Below, one piece after another: positions 56,761-64,000 of a stretch of DNA of 64,000 bases. Numbering within the stretch: position 1 is the first letter of the stretch; each line of letters starts with the position of its first letter. Made by a program: the position numbers and the translations under genes. The stretch comes from Parelaphostrongylus tenuis (taxonomy: Eukaryota; Nematoda; Chromadorea; Rhabditida; Metastrongylidae), in contig JAHQIW010004663.1 in the NCBI GenBank assembly GCA_019055375.1, positions 124,001-188,000 on the forward strand. The letters are read 5' to 3'. The notes under the pieces were generated by a model. The model was given only the letters and a program-made list of their open reading frames with translations, was not told the origin of the DNA and did no database searches.

Positions 56761-57639
56761 GCTTCAGTGATTTCCTTTACCCAAATTCACTCCGAAGCTG
56801 AAATTCGAATAACCTTTTCCTATACCCTTCCCAAATCTTGAAATAAAAAATGAACCAGTTCTATTCCATTTTAAATGACTTTATCTCTCCAGTCATAAAT
56901 ATTCCAAACGGTATCGAATTTAATTACTTCGATTGAAATTTTGCTCAAAAACGAAGCGGGCTCCATTTATTGGTTTAGAACTCCACTTTTCGATACTATA
57001 TCATTGATGCCGCATATGTCAGTATCAGCTGGGTGGGATAGTTATTGAGATGAGGCTGTATGATGTAGCTGAAATCATTCAAATGCGATGTGTAAGGACT
57101 TCGTTGTGTGAGTTTCGTGCTGACAAGAGTTGATAATGCCTCTAATCACCTTGTGCTCATCCTCTGTTACAAAAAACCTTTCCATCGACGAATGCACATG
57201 GACGACGTTACCTACAATCACGCCCCCTATAGCTTGGGGTAGTTACCCGAGGCGAAGCTTGAGTTCTCATGGAGTGCACACCGCTGCTCTTTTTTCTAAC
57301 ATGGCTTTTTTTATTACGTCAGTAGCCTAACTGTATCTCTCTATCAGTGTGTATTTTTCTGGATCCTGGCGACCAGGTAGGTTTCAAGAACCAAAGACGT
57401 AAACTCCGGCTAGACCAGGTGCTTGTATTCCTCTTCCACAGAGGCGTATTGCACTTTTGCACGAATAGTTAATTAATGTTCAGTGGTAAGGTATTTTGTT
57501 GAGCACTGAGAAAAAAAAGGAGAGTGATAAAGAAGGAGGGCAGACGATTTGACGATGGCGATATGAGTAAAGTTAAAGGTGAATCATGTAGGACGGTTGT
57601 AATATTTGTTGTGCTCTTGTTGTGTGTTATTCGGTGTTC

Positions 57640-58700
57640 CTCGATGTTATGTCATTTCTACTTTTTCGGCTATAAAGGTTCAGATCATCCAAATGTCGAC
57701 ATAAGACTGCCAATAAAACTCGTTGTGAAGTTAGCTCAAACAACGAGCTATCTACCGGAAGACTAGGCATGTTATTTCCTCCCTGAAACTGCGCACTAAA
57801 AAGCATTTCAAAAAAGCAAGCTGCACTCTTCCGATAAATTACTCCACAGACTGATGTTTAAGAGCTCTACCATGGTTTACCCGACGACATACTAAGGCCC
57901 TCTTAAAAAAAATCCTTTTGAGTATCATACGCTGCGCTGTAGAAATATACTCTTGAATTACAGTCTTACATATTGTTCAAAAGAGAATTCGAAAAAGAGC
58001 TGATAATAAGTTGTCATCTCGAAAAAAATGACCTTCGTACTATGAAACAGAGAATTCAAAATTTTTCTAGAAATAAGTCTGTGGGCCCTTCCTATTTTAA
58101 TCTACCTTTTCGCAGCAACAAAGTTTTTTTTTCAACGTTTTACGAAACAGTGCCAGTAAAACTCGCCGTAAAGTTCAAACAACGTGCTAGTTACATCGGA
58201 ACAAGGCGTTAGTTTCATTTAATTCATAAAAAACTACGAAAGTTTTTTGAAAAGCAAGTTTAGAATTGAAATCAGCATTTATCAAGCTATTTAATGATTA
58301 CGGAACCAAGATAACTAAGATGGAAGCTGTTCAATATCATCTGAAAATAAGCACCTTCTTGTGACGATGTGTTTCTTCTGTGAAAAAATGGGGAATTTTT
58401 TGACACGTAGTCGTTCTTTTTACTAAAAACATCTTCAACACCTACGTTAGGATTCTCTTTGTGACATTTTCCTTTTTATAGCGATATAGAATCTCTAAGA
58501 TATGAATTATGCTAATTAGCATCAACAAGTCAGTTGTGAAGTTTAAAAGATCGGCCAATTACTCCGAGTGCAAAACGTGATCTTCTTGCTCTTGTGGCGT
58601 TTCATAAAGCCTTTGTAGAAGAAAATTAATGCTTTGAAATTGTCGAAATTCGAGTTATCGCGTATCTGCCAAAAATCTAACGGAAAGCCTTTCGCAGGCT
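57640..58700 (+). repeat. Three tandem-like units of repeat family 5
   Basis: Related segments end with AAACTCGTTGTGAAGTTAGC/TCAAACAACGAGCT (about 57716-57750), AAACTCGCCGTAAAGTTCAA/ACAACGTGCT (58158-58187) and GTCAGTTGTGAAGTTTAAAA/GATCGGCC (58529-58556). Spacing is about 440 and 370 bp. No gene recognised. Confidence 0.4.
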
Positions 58701-58821
58701 CCACCTGAGTGAAGTGCAAATTGAGTGTATATCATAATTTTATTTTCGGTAATACAACGCAGTAAGAAATCATTTTATCTGACCGTCTATTGCGAAGTCA
58801 TGATGTTGCAATAAACCTAAT

Positions 58822-58890
58822 ATATAGTGTATATATATGAATATATAAAATATATAAATATATATATATAAAATATATAAAATATATAGT
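58822..58890. repeat. TATATAAA-type microsatellite
   Basis: Irregular TATATAAAATATATAAA repeats immediately beside the tRNA-like sequence at 58905-58990. Confidence 0.88.
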
Positions 58891-58904
58891 GGTGTGCAAA
58901 AACG

Positions 58905-58990
58905 TGTGTGTCAGCTGGGACTGAAATCCAGATTTCACTCTTTCCGGGAGCGCGTGCTTATCCGTTGCGCTACCGAAGCACTTTCGCGCA
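58905..58990 (-). mobile_element. tRNA-derived sequence (SINE or tRNA pseudogene)
   Basis: Minus-strand A box CGGTAGCGCAACGGATAAGC and B-box-like GGATTTCAGTCCCAG, about 40 bases apart as in a tRNA. The acceptor stem does not pair well, and the sequence runs into ACGTTTTTGC, a possible Pol III stop. It abuts a TA microsatellite. Confidence 0.45.
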
Positions 58991-59097
58991 CCACTCTTTC
59001 TACACTACAACGCGTTATCTGTCAACAGCCAACCGTCAAGTGACGTGGGCAGTCGCTATCGACATTGAACCCACTTGTGCTGACAGGTATTGGGCTT

Positions 59098-59222
59098 CAA
59101 TAATCAATAATAATACGAATTGTAATAATAATATTATTATTATTGATAACAATAATAGTAATAATAATAAATAATAAATAAATAATAAATAATAAATAAT
59201 AAATAATAAATAATAATATAAT
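59098..59222. repeat. (AAT)n / (AAATAAT)n microsatellite
   Basis: Trinucleotide AAT/ATT repeats pass into a 7-bp unit, AAATAAT, repeated about six times. Confidence 0.92.
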
Positions 59223-59229
59223 ACGAGTC

Positions 59230-60395
59230 AGAATCGCTGTTAAAGAAGTCTCAGCAGGATTCATGGATAACATTCATTGTTCTACTTTTTTCGGAAAATT
59301 CACTATTTGAGTAAAAAGAGCTGTCACGTTTGTTGCCAACGGCTGCATCGTGCCTGCTCTTTTTGGTTCCTTCATTGCTGAAACTAATAATCTTCTCTAC
59401 GTTTAATCGCCTGCAACTGCTTATTCGAAATCAGCTAAATGGTAAACTGACTCACACTACTTCACTCTTGTGCATCGGCTCAAGAGTCCTATACGTAAAG
59501 TTATACATACTTCTATGCTCTTGACGGAGTCTTATTAACAATGTAAAAATAATGATATGTCAACAATTTCCCCTTGAAAGGTTTTATGTGATTGAACGTC
59601 TGATTTTGCCTTCAGTAATGTTTTGCTAAAGAGGGGACGAAGAAATGAGTTGAAACGGCAGTCTGTCTGGGTGTCAAACTTCGGCATGCATCTAACAATG
59701 GTTAGGCAAGACCTCGATTAGTGAATGATTTCATCATAGGACTAATGGCCAAGTTGCTTGTCATTTTTATTTTTCTAAATTCTGAGGAGAGTGAAACAGC
59801 TGGAAAGTCCTCCAGTACCGAACTAACCATGTCCTTAACAATCTCTTGTCAACTCTGGAAAAAATATTCACTTACTGTAGCCTACAAGAGTTCGCGCAAC
59901 AAGATACGGATGGTTCTCTTTCAGGATTAATTTCTATTCAGATATCAGTACACTGATCCAAAAACTCAATATTGTTTCTCAAAATCTAGCGCTGCAGGAA
60001 ATCCCTATCACCAGATTCTGCCCTGTAATTTACTCTCATGTGGGAGCAACTTACAAATTCATGACAACTGACCTGTTAGAAGATTGAATATTCTAGACAC
60101 TTTGCTCCACATGTACAGATTTTGACACATGAGCCAATTAAGAAGCCTAAAATCTCACTTTGAACTTTAAATCGTTCTAATTTTAAAATCATTTAGGGCC
60201 AAGCGGAAAAGCCAAACCGATCAATAGAACGGCCATTTCAAGGAACCACAGCACGTTGTCACTACTGATTACTTTACTTAATAAATAGTGATTTTGGTGC
60301 ACATAAAAAAACGTCTACCATAGGTCAGTTCGTCCCCAGTGTAGTGATCCTTTGGCAATCAACCAATCACCGGATGGCTTTTCATCACACTGGAG
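59230..60395. other. No recognised feature
   Basis: AT-rich sequence between the AAT microsatellite and the SINE at 60410; no coding or repeat signal that I can support. Confidence 0.45.
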
Positions 60396-60409
60396 TGAGC
60401 ATTTACTTA

Positions 60410-60717
60410 AAAGGATAAAAAGGATAAAGCTCTCGACGTTGATCAATCCCTGAGGGATGCGCCATGCATTCGACTTCAATTTTTAACTTCGTTTGAGGCG
60501 ATTGAATGCATATCTGGCCTTTACAATGACTCGCGGAGGCCTCCCGCTGAACCGAGTCAGTGCTGCTTATCCTCCCAGACAAGTCTGAGACCTGTTTGGT
60601 ACCAATTTACCGACCCCGGAGGGATGGATGGCTTGGTGAGCCATGAGCGCGAGACCGAACCATTGACCTCGTGTGCGACGCAGGACACCTCTAACCACTG
60701 CGCCACATGCACTCCTA
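60410..60717 (-). mobile_element. tRNA-derived SINE, family 1, full length with 12-bp target duplication
   Basis: Flanked by AGCATTTACTTA at 60398-60409 and 60718-60729. It has the same structure as 16676-16983: minus-strand head GGAGTGCATGTGGCGCAGTG, B box GGTTCGGTCTC and a tail of two ATCCTTT-type units. It is close in sequence to the 16.7-kb copy. Confidence 0.88.
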
Positions 60718-61499
60718 AGCATTTACTTAGTGATCATTAATTAGTAAAGATGAGGCAAAAGAAAGGGCTTCGAAAGTTCCTGGCATGCTTCTTTGAATGA
60801 TCTCATGGAGGCAAACCTGAAGGATCGCATTAACAATGTTTATACATTGCTCCCTGAGGTTTGAGCATTGAAAACGATATCAGCAATTTCATAATTAAAA
60901 ACTGAAAGTTTGCAAGATGTGGGTTTCGGTGCGTTGTTAAAGATTTATATTGCAATTGCAGGTCAGCTGCTTCGTCATAGCCACTTTCTATATTTTTGAA
61001 GTTGCGTTGTGCTTAAGCCCTTTTGCCGGCGTAGCCGATGTTCCAGAACATGATGTATACACGGTTTTGAGGAAATTGCAGTACACTCAAATACTCGCAA
61101 GGTGAATAGCTCATCTATTTTGTTTCATCTTCCGAACAAATTGAGCTTTGGTGGAGAGTTTTCTTAATACTCTTATGACTTTGCTAATAGCACTTCCCGC
61201 TTACCGTACTGTTTCAACGCAAATGTTCTCAGTTCGCAAAAAAAGTCTAGTTTGAGGTTAGATTAGTTTAATGCAAGACGACTGATCAGTCGTTGGACTG
61301 GAAATTTTCATCTACAGTCCACATTTTTCGACCAATGGTTTATTCCCTTACCGTGGTTACTTGTGTGGTGTAAGATTGCCACCTAGATTCATTTCTCCGC
61401 TAAGTCTACTAAGTCGAAAAGAGTTTAACACGAAAAATACTGCATAAACAGACACATTCATTTAACTGAAAAAATAATGCATTCATTAGAACAACAACC

Positions 61500-62494
61500 A
61501 AGTGCCTCTTTTGGCCTATGCGCATTTATGAGGCCGCTTGCAAAAATTTCCAGCGATGCTCGCACACGTTCCCACCGTAATTTCGTCTCAAGTGTGCGTC
61601 AATACTGTTTTAAACGTGTTTACCGTAGCGTAGAGAGCAGCCGAAACTTTTTTTCTCAAGCAATAAGTATGGACCACATGGAGTATTCCAGTGGGTTGAG
61701 ATCCGGTAAGTTTGATGGCCAAATGCCCTTGTCCCAAATGTCTTTGGACACAACTCTAGGCAAATGAAAGTCGTTGAGCGGATTGAATGCGCAAGAGCCC
61801 CGTCTTGATAAAGCGTAAGTCCGTCAGTGCCAAAGTGTTCACTGCTGTGAGGCTGCAGTGCGCCGCGAAAAATTTGCTGCTAATAGCTGGCAGCAACTGC
61901 TTCTAACATTTCTCTTGATAGAGGCGGCGTCTTTCTGGTGGCGGAAATGCCAGCTCAGACCATCGCAGAGGCCGGAAAATGACTGTGGCCTACGGGCTTT
62001 GCCACTGCGGACTTCTTCTGATCTTTCTTGAGGATCTGACGCCGATTTCGGAGATTCTGGAGTGGTTCGACAGTAAATATCTTCTCAACCTCAAAAAGCG
62101 CCTTCGACAAACGAATTATTCGACGCGCCTTTGAAAGCCGTTCTTCTTTCATCTCTTCATTCAGAAAGTGAATACACAAAATTCTGCAGCTGCGCAGTTT
62201 TAGCTTAATTTTTGACAGTTTTTCGCACGCTTCACCTGCTGATCCTGAGGTTCTCGAGACATTTTACGCATCGGATGTTTTGGATTTTGTAAGATTTGGC
62301 AACGGATCTTCCTGAGTAGACAGGGTGGCTGGACAACTTTTTTGTGAAATTCCCTCAATTCCTTCAGTCACTTTAAGACGTTTCAGTGCTCTGTAGACAT
62401 TCCCTGGCTTTAAACCAGTCGATTTTAATGATATAGGCTGTTTCCATTCCCATCTTGTTCTAGCTACTGCTGCATGTTCATTTTTAGGATGCAC
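61500..62494 (-). pseudogene. maT/Tc1-type DDE transposase, broken
   Basis: Minus-strand reading: LKPGNVYRALKRLKVTEGIE near the N-terminus (about 62415-62350), RLSKARRIIRLSKAL, EKIFTVEPLQNLRNRRQI, then SAMV-stop-AGISATRKTPP, where the stop (TGA, about 61955) replaces the conserved Trp of VMVWAG. LTLYQDGALAHS then covers the second catalytic Asp, and after a frameshift WPSNLPDLNPLEYSMWSIL covers the third. These are hallmarks of IS630/Tc1-mariner elements of the maT-like group. At least two stops and one frameshift. Confidence 0.78.
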
Positions 62495-62995
62495 AATTTG
62501 AGCATAACCGAAAATAGACAGATAAATAAAGCGTAATCTGGACTAAAATCAAAAAAGCTTTCAATAAAATCATCAGAAATAATGAAAAGGTTCACGACAA
62601 TTCTAAACTTGGCAAAATACAAAATCATTACTTTTCTCGCAGCCTCCAAAACAAGCTAACTAGTGGCTAAAGCATCGTGAATCCATACTTTGGATTACTC
62701 TTCTATTTTATTAAATGAGATTGATGAGGTGCACAATATAAATTGGTAGACTATTGACCTATTTGATCAAAAATCGCGATGTGATTAGAAAAAATGGTGA
62801 AAAATCAACAAACGTAAATGGGACTATAACATACGTCACACATGTTCTAAAGAATCCACATGTAGCGTCCCGAAATAAATACCAAAAATTGAATTTCTCC
62901 CAAACGATTTTGGTGTCAGTTTCCTTACTTCAAAAGAAAGTAAGATTAAAGAAGCCGGATGCGTGGTCAACAAGAATAAATAATGGTGAAATCAT

Positions 62996-64000
62996 AACAA
63001 AATTCATTCCCAGCACTGTGTTGTCCGCCTCTTGTAGCACAAATGCAGCGAGAGTATTGACAAGTAAGTTACTCGAAACTGCAAACCAGTGGTGGATCTT
63101 GGGATGATCCTTGCAAATGATAACGTTCTTTAGTGATGCTATCACCACGTACAAAGACTTTACGAGAAATGAATTGGTGAAAGTGATGCTGACTTGAAGA
63201 ATCGACAAACTGAGCAGATATGTTCTGTCTGCTAGTGTTAAGTGGTAAGAAACTAAGCGCACCATTAGCATCTTGATAATCTGTTAAAATGGTCTTTGAC
63301 AGTGTCTGAGTCTACTATCATATTATCGTTAAGGCTAACCAAATCACATACTATGCCGTGGTGTTGTCAAATGTCATCGCTTATCTCACACTAATGACTG
63401 TCCTTAGATGTAAGCGAAAACCCTTTCGAAATTTTAACAAGGTGATGAAACTGACACTGCAAGCAAATCCTTTAGATCTTGATTTTGCCTAGTACTGCCA
63501 CTTAAATAGAGTCCTAATTATAAAATAGCTTTCAGATGGCTCTGTCCGTTGGGATAGAAGTCGGGGTTTTTCATTCTCTAGGAGTTCACGACTGGAGGTA
63601 AAGTATTAATGATCATTATCTACGAGATTTCTGATTTGCTGTTCTACAACGCTGCTACACTTCCTTACTTCTTATGAACAAGTAAGCTACCGTTATGTTA
63701 TTTCATTTCAAAAGCAAATCGATTTCATTCATTGGTGTCGACCCGTTCTTTGCCAAGCTAAGATAACATGACGTGGTGATGTGGCTTTTACGAAATAAAA
63801 ACATCCGCTGAATGCCATTATAATTTCCAGTTTTATCACTTTTTTCACTTTAGTTAGATATTTTGAATTTATAAAGAAACTCATGAGCAGCTTAAGCGAT
63901 TGTTCTGCTATCTAAGACAGACTACCAAAGTGGCTGTTTTGCAGACAAGAAGATAACAGACGAGGTTCCCTTGACTTCCTACAGCTAGATTCACTCAAAA
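62996..64000. repeat. Dispersed duplication, copy B (runs off the window)
   Basis: The partner of 55262-56760 in the same orientation, lacking the mariner insertion. Matches continue to the window edge (CTCATGAGCAGCTTAAGCGA against CACGAGCAGCTCGAGCGGTT). A minus-strand frame at 62930-63271 is hydrophobic but is not preserved in copy A, so I do not call it a gene. Confidence 0.5.

Noticed and set aside
57130..57330. 66-codon frame, possibly transposase on the minus strand
   Set aside because: No catalytic motif could be identified in any frame.
62930..63271. 113-codon hydrophobic minus-strand frame as a receptor gene
   Set aside because: The matching repeat at 55262-56760 does not preserve the frame, and no 7TM signature is visible.

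Overview
This window looks like nuclear DNA of a nematode, probably a strongylid or hookworm-like worm (inference). The evidence is two conserved eukaryotic genes with short exons and GT-AG introns, nematode-type Galpha-s and Vps4 proteins, and a dense load of mariner, maT-like, RTE and tRNA-derived repeats. Most short open frames in the window are noise or decayed transposon coding.

Two host genes lie head to head, with start codons 464 bp apart. On the minus strand is the 5' part of a Vps4 AAA-ATPase gene (vps-4). Five exons are visible between 18162 and 1687, and the rest lies beyond the left edge. On the plus strand is a complete ten-exon Gs-alpha gene (gsa-1, 18627-28733, 376 codons). 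Vps4 (ESCRT-III disassembly) and Gs-alpha (adenylyl cyclase stimulation) are not functionally related; they only appear to share a promoter interval. The visible vps-4 exons keep an open frame but change several normally invariant residues and lack the usual linker. The fourth vps-4 intron is about 12.5 kb. It contains a decayed 7TM receptor pseudogene (6169-7390) and a 3.7-kb RTE-type retrotransposon (9540-13290).

From 28734 to 64000 I find no convincing host gene, apart from one weak candidate exon near 49.6 kb. The region is a patchwork of mariner transposase fragments, MITEs, SINEs, microsatellites, inverted repeats, a second RTE copy (50219-53043, minus) and a maT/Tc-type transposase pseudogene (61500-62494, minus).

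The most interesting signal is a set of hammerhead-ribozyme-bearing mobile elements. Two motifs fit the full hammerhead consensus: 37544-37591 (+) and 32662-32705 (-). Both are type I, with a 6-bp stem I, CTGATGA, stem II, GAAA, and a palindromic stem III that leaves only a two-base loop. One sits in a 462-bp element with 12-bp target duplications, two hammerhead cores in direct orientation 283 bp apart and an inverted 5' arm, an organisation like retrozymes or Penelope-like terminal repeats. The other sits in a 338-bp element with a 15-bp target duplication whose ends match those of the RTE element. The RTE element itself is bracketed by inverted repeats carrying decayed hammerheads. Further decayed hammerhead elements occur near 15.9, 23.3, 27.4, 39.2 and 55.1 kb.
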